The notes: generated from the sequence alone by a model not told the origin. A stretch of 7,102 nucleotides of DNA from JAZRUY01 sp045598845 (GCA_045598845.1 JAZRUY010000151.1:1-7102); one strand, 5' to 3'; positions 1 to 7,102 are shown, counted from the stretch's first letter. Program-made: numbers and translations.

Positions 1-2535
1 TTCGCCGGTAGCACTGACATAATGTCCGGCGGCGAAACTGGTCGGATTGTTCTCCGGTACAATGCCGCGTTTCTTCAAATATGCCATCAGTTTATCCGGA
101 TCAAGTTTACCGTTGCGCGGCAGCAGCGGATAGGCGGCCGCCGCCTTGCATTCGGTGCCGGTAACCCGCAATGCCGCTTCTCCCGGCCGCTCCTCATCCA
201 ACGGCATATCCTTGCCGAACACATCACCGCAGAAACCGCAGACCAGCGCCAGTCTGGTAAGCATCTGATCATAACTGTCCGACTGCCGACCTTCCCGGTA
301 CACCGCATCGGAATCGACCAGCAGCCTGACCATGGTATCGGCAGGCTTTACATCTCCGCGGCAATAAGCGAAGAAAGTAATTATATTGCACACCCTCATC
401 ACCGGGTCAACCATATTGCGGAAAGAATACAGCAATCCGTTGTTCTGCTTCGGATAAACTTCATCGGCAAACGGCGTCAGCAAGCCGATGCGCTGCAAGG
501 CTCCGTATGCCCCCATGGCGATACCCTGCTCATAACGGTGGCGGTTCCAGAACACCACTTCGTATTCGCTCACCGCCAGGGGCTTGCGGTATTCCTTCAC
601 CATCATTGTAGTCCGCAGGATATCGTTGGCGCTCTTCGCCACCCCGTCCTGCGCCATAGTGGACTTCGGCAGGATATACTCGCTCGGATGAGTATGGTAA
701 GTGTTGGTGCACACCACATCGCCGAAACGGTGCGCGATGCCGTAATGGAAACTCTTGCCCACATTGAACTGGCTGAACAGCCCCTTGTACCCCATCCTGT
801 TCAATTCTTCTCTGAAGAACTCCTGTTCCTTATCTTCCACGCTCTTCACGAACAGCGCGCAATCAATGCCGTAAGCGGAATTGTCGCGCATATCGGAGAA
901 GATGAAACACGGCACATCGTCGAACGCCGAGTAATCAGCCGCGCGGTCCCCCCATGCGCTTTTCAATGCGGATATTTCACCGTATTTGTTTTTCAAGTGA
1001 TCCTGAAAAAACGGTTTAACCAGCTCCGTGTCAAACGGCCGTTCAAAAGCGTATTCCTGTTCGTTATATCCTACGATCAGAACCAGTACCGGATCATCAA
1101 CCAGAGCCGAACCGGTGTACGGATTGACATGGGTGAGCATCTGCCGGGTACCCTTCGCCCACATCGCCCGGACAGCCGGATCAAAATAGATGCGGAGTTT
1201 GAAATCGCGCAGCAGACTGCCGTCGGCATTTTTCCAGTCCCGATCGTTCCAGCAGGCGTAAGAGCGGTCATCCACAGAACCGTCCACGCTGATGCGCACG
1301 CCGTGTTTTTTCAGCTGGAATACGAAATAATCGAATACATCCAGTTGTTCCGGCGAAAGTTCCCCCTGCCCTGCAGTCATCCCGCGGGACAGAATATAGT
1401 CCAGCAGATGAATACGCTCGACATTGAAACCGAGAGTCACCAGAGTTTCAGCGAATTTTTCCGCATCCTCATGGCTTGCGATCTGCGCAGGGAAAAGCCT
1501 TCTGCCCTTGACATCGTTCCCCCCCCAGAAAATATCGCTTCCGTCCACACCGCTGAGCAGACGCACCGGGACTTCCGGATGCTTTTCAAAATAAAAATCC
1601 CCTTTTTCGTTAACCCGCATAAAGCCGTATTCATCCGCGGGGTAAAGAGGAGTGTAAGCGGAAAAATCCAAAGGAGACCCTTTTTTCACATACCGGTTGC
1701 GGGGAGTCCCGTCCTCGAAACGGCGCCATTTTTCCCCCTCGGTTATCATGACTTCGCATTCCGGGGCAAACTTGTAATCATACGGGGAAAGAGTGATTCC
1801 GGAAATTTGCCACGAACCGTGAACAGAAGCCGGCACGAAACGCAGTTCCGCCAGTTCGCTTATCGGCCGTTCCAGTTTGAATTTGCTCACCCAGCAGGTG
1901 CATACAAAACCGCTGGTACTGCGCCAGACTGTCCCGATTGCGGTATTGCCGCGCGTACGTCCGAGTTCCTTGCCGTTCATAGTGCAAAGCGGCATCACAT
2001 CGCGTATTTCCGATACTTCGATTTTCTGTTCCGTTCCGTCATTGTACACCGCGGTAACGATTCCGGCGTTTCTGCCGGACTTCAATTCGCTGCCGGTAAC
2101 AATATTGTGCAGCAGATAAAGATATCCAGACCCGGTCCGGTTTCCCGGCACTGTCAGGGACAATCCGTCCAAACCGGCAGGGTAGTCAGGCGAACGGAAC
2201 CCCACCATGCTTCCGGCAGCGTCTTCTCGCTGGATATCGATAATATCGAAAGGCACCCCGCAGAATTTCCCGTATCGCATGGCATATTGCCGCTGATCAT
2301 TGTCATGAGCGCGGCAGCTCCAGCCGTCCAGAGGATCGTTTTCAATACGGTCGTTGAAATTCGCATTGGCAATGCCGGACAAAGGGAAAAGTATCTCTCC
2401 GCCGGCGGTTACCTCCGCCGTTTTTTCTTCGGAAGCATCGCGCGAAAAAACGTTTTCCCGGCAATTGCAGCCGCACAGCACGGCGCCGAACATACCGGCG
2501 GCCATAACTATTCCCATCGAATGTAAACTTTTCAT
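1..2535 (-). CDS. Predicted lipoprotein glycoside hydrolase, clan GH-A-like, C-terminus beyond window
   Basis: I translated this frame by hand: it runs from an ATG at 2535 to position 1 without a stop (845 codons), so the end lies outside the window. AGAGG sits 4 bases before the ATG. Residues 1-22 form a signal peptide ending L20-C21-G22 before C23, a plausible lipobox, so export and lipid anchoring are inferred. Residues ~50-250 are beta-rich and look like a carbohydrate-binding-type module (DPLDGWS at 67-73, GVPFDIID at 93-100). A TIM-barrel-type core follows from ~320: GFNVERIH (369-376), VNPYTGSALVDDP (470-482), then YNEQE with E492 as probable acid/base, and SEYE with E657 as probable nucleophile. 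The DHLKNKYGEISALKSAWG stretch (512-529) recalls GH42/GH5-like proteins. Residues ~690-845 form a further domain. The retained acid pair suggests an active retaining beta-glycosidase; substrate and exact GH family cannot be told. It has its own promoter. It uses no TTA, CTA or TCA codons after residue 4 and carries a G8 tract. Confidence 0.88.
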   Translation of the reverse strand, partial: MKSLHSMGIVMAAGMFGAVLCGCNCRENVFSRDASEEKTAEVTAGGEILFPLSGIANANFNDRIENDPLDGWSCRAHDNDQRQYAMRYGKFCGVPFDIIDIQREDAAGSMVGFRSPDYPAGLDGLSLTVPGNRTGSGYLYLLHNIVTGSELKSGRNAGIVTAVYNDGTEQKIEVSEIRDVMPLCTMNGKELGRTRGNTAIGTVWRSTSGFVCTCWVSKFKLERPISELAELRFVPASVHGSWQISGITLSPYDYKFAPECEVMITEGEKWRRFEDGTPRNRYVKKGSPLDFSAYTPLYPADEYGFMRVNEKGDFYFEKHPEVPVRLLSGVDGSDIFWGGNDVKGRRLFPAQIASHEDAEKFAETLVTLGFNVERIHLLDYILSRGMTAGQGELSPEQLDVFDYFVFQLKKHGVRISVDGSVDDRSYACWNDRDWKNADGSLLRDFKLRIYFDPAVRAMWAKGTRQMLTHVNPYTGSALVDDPVLVLIVGYNEQEYAFERPFDTELVKPFFQDHLKNKYGEISALKSAWGDRAADYSAFDDVPCFIFSDMRDNSAYGIDCALFVKSVEDKEQEFFREELNRMGYKGLFSQFNVGKSFHYGIAHRFGDVVCTNTYHTHPSEYILPKSTMAQDGVAKSANDILRTTMMVKEYRKPLAVSEYEVVFWNRHRYEQGIAMGAYGALQRIGLLTPFADEVYPKQNNGLLYSFRNMVDPVMRVCNIITFFAYCRGDVKPADTMVRLLVDSDAVYREGRQSDSYDQMLTRLALVCGFCGDVFGKDMPLDEERPGEAALRVTGTECKAAAAYPLLPRNGKLDPDKLMAYLKKRGIVPENNPTSFAAGHYVSATGE

Positions 2536-2593
2536 TTTTCCTCTAAAAGTTGCTTTTTGATTATTTCCAGTTTTTCAGCGGATCAATAAAAAA

Positions 2594-2622
2594 ATAATAC
2601 CTTTCATCCTATGCTTTGTCAA
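2594..2622 (-). promoter_or_regulatory. Sigma70-type promoter of the glycosidase lipoprotein gene
   Basis: On the minus strand TTGACA (2622-2617) is followed by a 17-base spacer and TATTAT (2599-2594), a near-consensus sigma70 promoter. The expected start is about A2587, giving a leader of about 52 bases before the ATG at 2535. The -35 box contains the TGA stop of the upstream membrane-protein gene, so the promoter is packed against that gene's end. I see no operator palindrome. No hairpin terminator lies between the two genes, so the lipoprotein gene could also receive read-through from the metXW operon. Confidence 0.8.
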
Positions 2623-5141
2623 ATTCCCCCGCGGTTCTCAATCCGGCTTGTTTTGCGATGCCACAGCGTAAGCAGACGGCATGATTCCACCGGTTCGTAA
2701 TCATCGGAGATCCGCATAAAACAACGCTGTATGCAGGACAAACGCAAAGAACGCAGCAACGCTTCCTTCGCAACCTGCGAAGAAAGAGCAGTATCGTATT
2801 CAAAATTACGCATAATGTCACGGTCGGTAAAAATATAATCCGGAGCGGTATCCTCGACACTTTTTATCACAGCGGAACATTCTTTTTCCGACACCAGGCA
2901 ATGCTGTAAATCCGGATACGGCATTGCCGAATACTTTCCCGCCAGCAGCGGCAGAATGTGATCATAACGAGAAAATATAAAGATGCCGTTACCGCTCGAA
3001 CGGACGCGGATAAAATCAGCCGCCTCGACAAGCATGTTTTCATCAAAAGTGAAAAGCAATCCGCGGAATTGGTCAGCGCCGGAATGCACGGCGTGGGTAC
3101 GGAAGAAATTCCATCTGCCCTGATACATGGAAAGCAGGTAAAACGGCAGCGCCGCCAGTGCGCCGGCCGCACACAGCGCCAAGATATTACCGAGCATAAA
3201 ACGTTTTTTTTCATCATTCCGCCGCAAGGCATCCGCCAGTACAGCGGCTGAAAAAACCGTAAGCGGCAGCATCAGCAGAAAATGCTGGATGTTGCTGCTC
3301 CACATGTAATACAAAAAGCCGCCCATCCCGGAAAGAGTTCCCGCCAGCGCCGCTATTGCGCCGGACAGGCGAAGATATCTGAAAAAAACCAGAATTGCCG
3401 CCAGCATAACCAATGATACCGTCAAGAATGCCGTCACCAGCACCGGAGATGCAGGGAAAGCCACTAATCCGCGCAAGTAGTATCCGAACAGATGATTATG
3501 ACCGGTACCGGCGGAAATCCAGGCGATGCAGAACCATATCGCAAAAGCGGCAAAAACGGTTTTGCGCGGCGGTAAACACAGCCTGCCGCTCAGCACAGCC
3601 GCGGCTATTGCAATCAAACATCCGGAAAGAATCAGAAGGCCGTATGTCCAGTCCAGCGCGATGCCGGCGGCGGCGGCAAGAATGAACAGCCATTGCCGGC
3701 ACGGCCGGTCCGGATGCCGTATAAATCCTGCCAGAAGGGCTATGGCCGCGATATCCGAAAAATGCCGCAGCGGCGCATTTCCCGGAGCCACTATAAAAAT
3801 ACTGTAACCGCAGAAACAGAAAAGTATCTGGCAGCAAACGGCAAAGACAATCGCCCAGCCGGTACGGCCGGTCACCGCTCTGACCGCGATACATCCGATC
3901 AGCAGATACAAAAAATAACTGCTGAAAAGAAAACGGAAGTAGTGAATATAATCGAAACCGGCAAGCGCAAGTACTTTAGACGTGACCCAGGTAACCGCCA
4001 ACCCGTATTGAAAATTTATGTCATCAAGCGGTCTTCCAAGCCGGATTTCATTGGCAGCACCCAGCAAAAAATTGTGATGATGAAATATATGCCGGTCCTG
4101 ACTCTTAAGAATATTCTCATAATGAGTACGGATTTTGAATAAACCGGCGTCAGTGGCGGCATTGGAGCCGTTGGCGCCGCAGTGACGGCTGGAATTTAGA
4201 AAAGCCGCTAAATCATCGGCCGATTCCGGCGGAATGCCGCGCGCCAATTCATCCGCGGCCGCTTTCGGCAATTCGGACGGCAGCCCCCCTGCGACAACCA
4301 GAGAATGATTTTTTTCATCATAAAAAATCCGCGGATAAATCCGGTTTTGCCGCAAGAAATTACCGCCTCCCAGCGATGACGCCACGCTTAAGGCATCCGC
4401 TTTTTTCACCGCCGCCAGAAATTTTTCCGACGGCCGTCCGGAAAACCGCAGACTCGGGGAGGTCTGCCGTATTGGATTGCAACCGTTGTCGATATCCGGA
4501 TGATAGACCGTAATTCCGGCCAGATTATGTTCATTCACATAGGAAATGGAATCATGTGCATCGCCGCCGCGTCCTTTTACCTGTGAAGGAATGGAATAAT
4601 AAGCTCCCGGTATCAGCGGCGCTGTAAAGAAAAGCGGACCGGCGATGACAGCAGTCTGCACCGCCAGCACCGATACTGCTGAAACTACGCCCCATTTACC
4701 GTTTTTTTTTATGCCGAAGGCTTTTTGAAACAACAGGAACGCCCACCCTGTCACCGCCGAACCGGAGGCAATGGCGGCCGCATGCATTCCCGTTGCGGAA
4801 AAAAGTACCGAAACAACATTCAAAATCACCCAGACCGCGGGAAGACCGATGCGGCAGCCTGAAAACAACGGCTCATCCTGCTTCCGTCTGAAAGCGAAAA
4901 AGCATAAAGACGACCAGACTCCGGTAAGCGCTAACGAAAAGAGATACCAGAGCAGAACAAATATTTTTTCAGGGAAAAAGAACGGCCAGGCATGCGGCAT
5001 TACTCCGCTTTTCACTGTTTCCGCGACATACGCCTCTAAATTCAGCGCATTAACAAAAAACCAGTAAAAAGAACTGAAAAAAGCGACAAAACCGATGACT
5101 CCGGAAAAAAGCAGAAACCGGTCTGTGATTTTCCCGCGCAT
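2619..5141 (-). CDS. Large polytopic membrane protein, GT-C glycosyltransferase-like
   Basis: The 840-residue protein has about 15 hydrophobic segments. A first group spans roughly residues 9-31, 59-83, 99-120, 121-140 and 151-175. A hydrophilic loop follows at ~176-380, probably extracytoplasmic. A second group runs from ~400 to ~671, and a soluble tail covers ~672-840. The loop contains a histidine cluster (H351, H354-H356) running into LLGAANEIRLGRPLDDINFQYG (359-380), whose style recalls loop motifs of large membrane proteins related to GT-C glycosyltransferases. D373-D374 is a candidate acidic pair. The tail pattern (PDYIFTDRD at 767-775) also fits such proteins. Glycosyl transfer in the envelope is therefore an inference, not an identification; a transporter or uncharacterised membrane protein remains possible. 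The ATG shares its A with the metW stop (TAATG) and lacks a strong Shine-Dalgarno, so translation is probably coupled to metW. The coding strand carries an A9 run at 4702-4710 and an A8 run at 3204-3211. Confidence 0.85.
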   Translation of the reverse strand: MRGKITDRFLLFSGVIGFVAFFSSFYWFFVNALNLEAYVAETVKSGVMPHAWPFFFPEKIFVLLWYLFSLALTGVWSSLCFFAFRRKQDEPLFSGCRIGLPAVWVILNVVSVLFSATGMHAAAIASGSAVTGWAFLLFQKAFGIKKNGKWGVVSAVSVLAVQTAVIAGPLFFTAPLIPGAYYSIPSQVKGRGGDAHDSISYVNEHNLAGITVYHPDIDNGCNPIRQTSPSLRFSGRPSEKFLAAVKKADALSVASSLGGGNFLRQNRIYPRIFYDEKNHSLVVAGGLPSELPKAAADELARGIPPESADDLAAFLNSSRHCGANGSNAATDAGLFKIRTHYENILKSQDRHIFHHHNFLLGAANEIRLGRPLDDINFQYGLAVTWVTSKVLALAGFDYIHYFRFLFSSYFLYLLIGCIAVRAVTGRTGWAIVFAVCCQILFCFCGYSIFIVAPGNAPLRHFSDIAAIALLAGFIRHPDRPCRQWLFILAAAAGIALDWTYGLLILSGCLIAIAAAVLSGRLCLPPRKTVFAAFAIWFCIAWISAGTGHNHLFGYYLRGLVAFPASPVLVTAFLTVSLVMLAAILVFFRYLRLSGAIAALAGTLSGMGGFLYYMWSSNIQHFLLMLPLTVFSAAVLADALRRNDEKKRFMLGNILALCAAGALAALPFYLLSMYQGRWNFFRTHAVHSGADQFRGLLFTFDENMLVEAADFIRVRSSGNGIFIFSRYDHILPLLAGKYSAMPYPDLQHCLVSEKECSAVIKSVEDTAPDYIFTDRDIMRNFEYDTALSSQVAKEALLRSLRLSCIQRCFMRISDDYEPVESCRLLTLWHRKTSRIENRGGI

Positions 5142-5785
5142 TATTCCGCGCCGCCGTTTACTGTTTCACGTTCCAGCACAAAAACCGCGCCGCCGGCAAA
5201 GCGGACCGGGAAAATCCGGCTGAGAAATCTGGAACTGCTGCTTATCGGCACTTCCTTCAGAATACGGATATGCTTTTCTTTGCACAATATGCGGAAATCC
5301 TTTATTGTGCCGAGGTGAATATTAGGAGTATCGTACCAGTGGTACGGCAACCTGGTGGTACGCGGCATAATACCGTTGACAAGCAATTGCCCCCAGCATT
5401 TGTAATTTCCGAAATTGATAAAACTTACGGCGGCGGTGCGCCCCACCCTGACAATGCGTTCCAGCAGCAAATCAGGGCGACGGACCTGCTGAAGCGTCTG
5501 AGAAAGTATAACTAAATCGAATTCGTTGTCTCCTGCAAAATTCAATCCGTCATTCAAATCGCTCTGCACCACCGGCACACCGTTGGCGATACAACGGCAT
5601 ATTTCATCCTGATCCAGTTCCAATCCCATCACATCGGCGCCGAATTTGTCCGCCAGATTTTTCAACAGCGATCCGTCCCCGCATCCTAAATCCAGCACCC
5701 GGTCGCCGCGGTGCACCAGTTCGGAAATAATCTCCCAGTCGCGTCTGGTTTTCATATTGCTGAAAAATGAAGAGAGTTCAGCCAC
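5141..5785 (-). CDS. metW: Methionine biosynthesis protein MetW
   Basis: This is a 214-residue class I SAM-methyltransferase-fold protein of the MetW family, close to the usual family length of about 200. Motif I is VLDLGCGDG (30-38). The acidic residue ending the second strand is probably E56 in GLELD. The ILSQTLQQV stretch and the LPYHWYDTPNIHLGTIKDF stretch are characteristic of MetW. I chose the GTG at 5785 because a GGAGG lies 6 bases upstream and the N-terminus then matches the family. An upstream ATG at 5866 would add 27 residues that are only metX read in another frame. The gene overlaps metX by 8 bases. MetW normally accompanies MetX, and functional dependence between the two has been described in Proteobacteria; whether it methylates anything is not established. 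Cytoplasmic, co-transcribed with metX and the downstream membrane gene. Confidence 0.95.
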   Translation of the reverse strand: MAELSSFFSNMKTRRDWEIISELVHRGDRVLDLGCGDGSLLKNLADKFGADVMGLELDQDEICRCIANGVPVVQSDLNDGLNFAGDNEFDLVILSQTLQQVRRPDLLLERIVRVGRTAAVSFINFGNYKCWGQLLVNGIMPRTTRLPYHWYDTPNIHLGTIKDFRILCKEKHIRILKEVPISSSSRFLSRIFPVRFAGGAVFVLERETVNGGAE

Positions 5786-6902
5786 GCCTGACCTCCGCGT
5801 ATTGATTGGCCAGAAAATCACGCACCATCCGTCCGAGACGGTCGGTTTCCAGCAGAAACGCGTCATGACCGTAACTGGATTGCAATTCGGAATATGTTAC
5901 CCTGATACGGTTGCGCAGCATGGAATTTACCAGCCGGACCAATTGTTTAGGCGGGAAAAGCCAGTCGCTGGAAAAAGACACCAGCATCGCATCCGCTTTC
6001 ATTCCGGCCAGGGCGATATCCAGATTTCCGTCCGTATCACCGGCCAGATCATAGTAATCAATAGCTCTGGTTATGTAGCAATAACTGTTCGCGTCGAACC
6101 GTCCGACAAAAGTATGCCCCTGATGCTCCAGATAACTCTCAACCGCAAAATCATAATCGAATTTAAAACTGTAATCTTCCGATTTCTGTAACCCCCGCCC
6201 GAATTTACGGGTCAGTGTCTCATCGGAAAGATAGGTGATATGCGCCAGCATCCTTGCGGTGGCCAAGCCGGTTTCAGGAGTACGGTCGGCCGAATAATCA
6301 CCGTTATTCCAGTGAGGATCGTTCTGAATGGCGTTGCGCCCCACCCAGTCAAAGGCAATATTCTGCGCAGTGTTGCATGCGGCGGTGGCAATCGGCAAAA
6401 CACATTTCATCATATCAGGATAGTTCACCGCCCATTCAAGCACCTGCATTCCGCCCATGGAACCGCCGGCCACCGCCAGCAGCCGCTTTATGCCAAGATA
6501 TTTTATCAGTTCCATCTGGGCGCGGACCATATCCCGTATAGTTATCACAGGAAAACTCATATTGTACGGATTTCCGGTATCGGGATTCACGGAACGGGGT
6601 CCGGTCGAACCGGAACATCCCCCCAGAATATTGCTGCAAATTACAAAATAGCGGTCGGTATCAATATACTTGCCCGGGCCGATCATGCTGTCCCACCAGC
6701 CGGATTTCGCATCGTCAGGAGTATATTTGCCGCATACATGAGCATCACCGGTAAGCGCATGGCACACCAGAATCGCATTATCAGCCTCCGGTGTAAGTCT
6801 GCCGGCGGTTTCGTAACGGATATTTACTCCACGCAAACATTTGCCGCAATCCAACGCCAAACTGCCGGGAATCTGAAAATTCAATGCCTCGGTAAGAAGC
6901 AA
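5778..6902 (-). CDS. metX: Homoserine O-acyltransferase MetX (acetyl- or succinyl-)
   Basis: This 374-residue alpha/beta-hydrolase-fold enzyme transfers an acyl group from acyl-CoA to the hydroxyl of L-homoserine, the committing step of methionine synthesis, in the cytoplasm. Visible signatures are CHALTGDAH (47-55), the nucleophile elbow GGSMGG with S148, SSDWLFPP with catalytic D313, and YGHDAF with H346, so the triad is intact. Length matches the family (about 370-380). The start is a TTG at 6902: no ATG occurs before residue 73, an in-frame TAG lies just upstream at 6935-6933, and AGAGGAAAGG precedes the TTG. The family is usually named acetyltransferase, but many MetX enzymes use succinyl-CoA and I cannot decide from sequence alone. 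It leads the metX-metW-membrane protein operon behind its own promoter. Confidence 0.96.
   Translation of the reverse strand: MLLTEALNFQIPGSLALDCGKCLRGVNIRYETAGRLTPEADNAILVCHALTGDAHVCGKYTPDDAKSGWWDSMIGPGKYIDTDRYFVICSNILGGCSGSTGPRSVNPDTGNPYNMSFPVITIRDMVRAQMELIKYLGIKRLLAVAGGSMGGMQVLEWAVNYPDMMKCVLPIATAACNTAQNIAFDWVGRNAIQNDPHWNNGDYSADRTPETGLATARMLAHITYLSDETLTRKFGRGLQKSEDYSFKFDYDFAVESYLEHQGHTFVGRFDANSYCYITRAIDYYDLAGDTDGNLDIALAGMKADAMLVSFSSDWLFPPKQLVRLVNSMLRNRIRVTYSELQSSYGHDAFLLETDRLGRMVRDFLANQYAEVRRG
5792..5796 (-). promoter_or_regulatory. Ribosome binding site fixing the metW GTG start
   Basis: GGAGG on the minus strand lies inside the last codons of metX, 6 bases before the GTG at 5785. It is the strongest Shine-Dalgarno in the window and is the reason for rejecting the longer ATG start at 5866. 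Confidence 0.85.
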
Positions 6903-6911
6903 AATCAGCCG

Positions 6912-6921
6912 CCTTTCCTCT
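6912..6921 (-). promoter_or_regulatory. Probable ribosome binding site of metX
   Basis: AGAGGAAAGG on the minus strand precedes the TTG at 6902. The AAAGG part is 9 bases from the TTG. The GAGG part is 14 bases away, which is long, so a slightly upstream non-ATG start (for example ATT or CTG at 6908-6903) is not fully excluded. Confidence 0.5.
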
Positions 6922-6962
6922 GCCGTGTCAACCTAAAATTCTGTACGGCTTTTACGGAACGG

Positions 6963-6991
6963 AATATACTTCCGCCGTCAATGTTTTTCAA
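6963..6991 (-). promoter_or_regulatory. Sigma70-type promoter of the metX operon
   Basis: TTGAAA (6991-6986), a 17-base spacer and TATATT (6968-6963) lie on the minus strand between the tRNA gene and metX. Transcription would start near 6955, giving a leader of about 53 bases. An 8-base palindrome, GACGCGTC (6995-7002), lies 3 bases upstream of the -35 box and could be a regulator half-site pair, though it is short enough to be chance. Confidence 0.72.
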
Positions 6992-7048
6992 CCGGACGCG
7001 TCTTTTGCAATTATGTTACGCAGGATGTATAATTATCAGCGGTAAAAA

Positions 7049-7102
7049 TGGAGCGGGTGACCGGAGTCGAACCGGCGTCGCCAGCTTGGGAAGCTGGAGC
7101 AT
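7049..7102 (-). tRNA. tRNA-Gly (CCC), 3' part only
   Basis: The last 54 bases, read on the minus strand, fold as the 3' three quarters of a tRNA. The anticodon stem is CCAGC/GCTGG with loop TTCCCAA (anticodon CCC, glycine). A 4-base variable region CGAC, T arm GCCGG-TTCGACT-CCGGT, 3' acceptor strand CACCCGC, discriminator T and an encoded CCA follow. The acceptor strand, T discriminator and G-T closing pair match the layout of bacterial glyU-type tRNAs. The 5' acceptor strand and most of the D arm lie beyond the window edge. Five T residues follow the CCA, but no separate terminator hairpin is visible before the metX promoter. Confidence 0.93.

Noticed and set aside
22..2526. An 834-codon open frame on the plus strand
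   Set aside because: It is in exact antisense register with the minus-strand lipoprotein gene, which has a promoter, Shine-Dalgarno, signal peptide and recognisable glycosidase motifs. The plus translation has odd His/Arg/Phe-rich composition and no domain I recognise.
2536..2618. Intrinsic terminator between the membrane gene and the lipoprotein gene
   Set aside because: There is a T-rich stretch but no GC-rich hairpin before it; the T run belongs to the promoter -10 and start region.
3496..3894. Medium-length frames in other registers within the membrane gene (also 3693-4142 plus strand)
   Set aside because: They lack ribosome binding sites and recognisable domains and lie wholly inside a continuous, hydrophobically patterned gene.
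5786..5866. ATG-initiated N-terminal extension of MetW
   Set aside because: The 27 extra residues are metX sequence read out of frame, and the GTG at 5785 has a well-placed GGAGG and gives the family's normal N-terminus.
6926..6931. A TTGACA on the minus strand just before metX
   Set aside because: At 17 bases spacing the -10 position reads CTGATT and overlaps the start region, so any transcript would begin inside metX. The promoter at 6963-6991 fits better.
6903..7048. Possible SAM riboswitch before metX
   Set aside because: The leader after the predicted start is only about 53 bases and I could not match its sequence to a SAM-I or SAM-II core.

Overview
The window holds four protein genes and one partial tRNA, all on the minus strand. 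Base composition is near balanced. I see no mobile element, CRISPR array, integrase or toxin-antitoxin pair. The largest glycosidase-like protein has an N-terminal module and a (beta/alpha)8-type catalytic core that remind me of the many secreted glycosidases of Lentisphaerota (Victivallales) and related PVC bacteria. This taxonomic guess rests on style only and is tentative; the methionine genes are too widespread to settle it.

Reading in the direction of transcription (from 7102 down to 1): (1) the 3' part of a tRNA-Gly with anticodon CCC and an encoded CCA end (7102-7049). (2) A 146-base gap with a good sigma70-type promoter (TTGAAA, 17-base spacer, TATATT). (3) metX, a homoserine O-acyltransferase with a TTG start (6902-5778). 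(4) metW (5785-5141), starting at a GTG inside the end of metX behind a strong GGAGG. (5) An 840-residue polytopic membrane protein (5141-2619) whose ATG shares one base with the metW stop codon. (6) A near-consensus promoter (TTGACA, 17, TATTAT) whose -35 box contains the stop codon of the membrane gene. (7) A predicted lipoprotein glycosidase (2535 to beyond position 1), open for 845 codons with its C-terminus outside the window.

metX, metW and the membrane gene overlap and look like one operon. MetX activates homoserine for methionine synthesis and MetW is its usual partner. The third gene looks like a GT-C-type envelope glycosyltransferase or a related membrane protein, and its tight coupling to metXW is the most surprising arrangement here. 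The glycosidase has its own promoter, but I see no terminator between it and the operon, so some read-through is possible.

The plus strand carries an 834-codon open frame opposite the glycosidase. I judge it a shadow: it lies in exact codon register with the minus gene and exists because that gene uses no TTA, CTA or TCA codons after residue 4. No finding amounts to a clearly new system. The best leads are the metXW-membrane protein operon, the codon skew of the lipoprotein gene, and a G8 tract in that gene.
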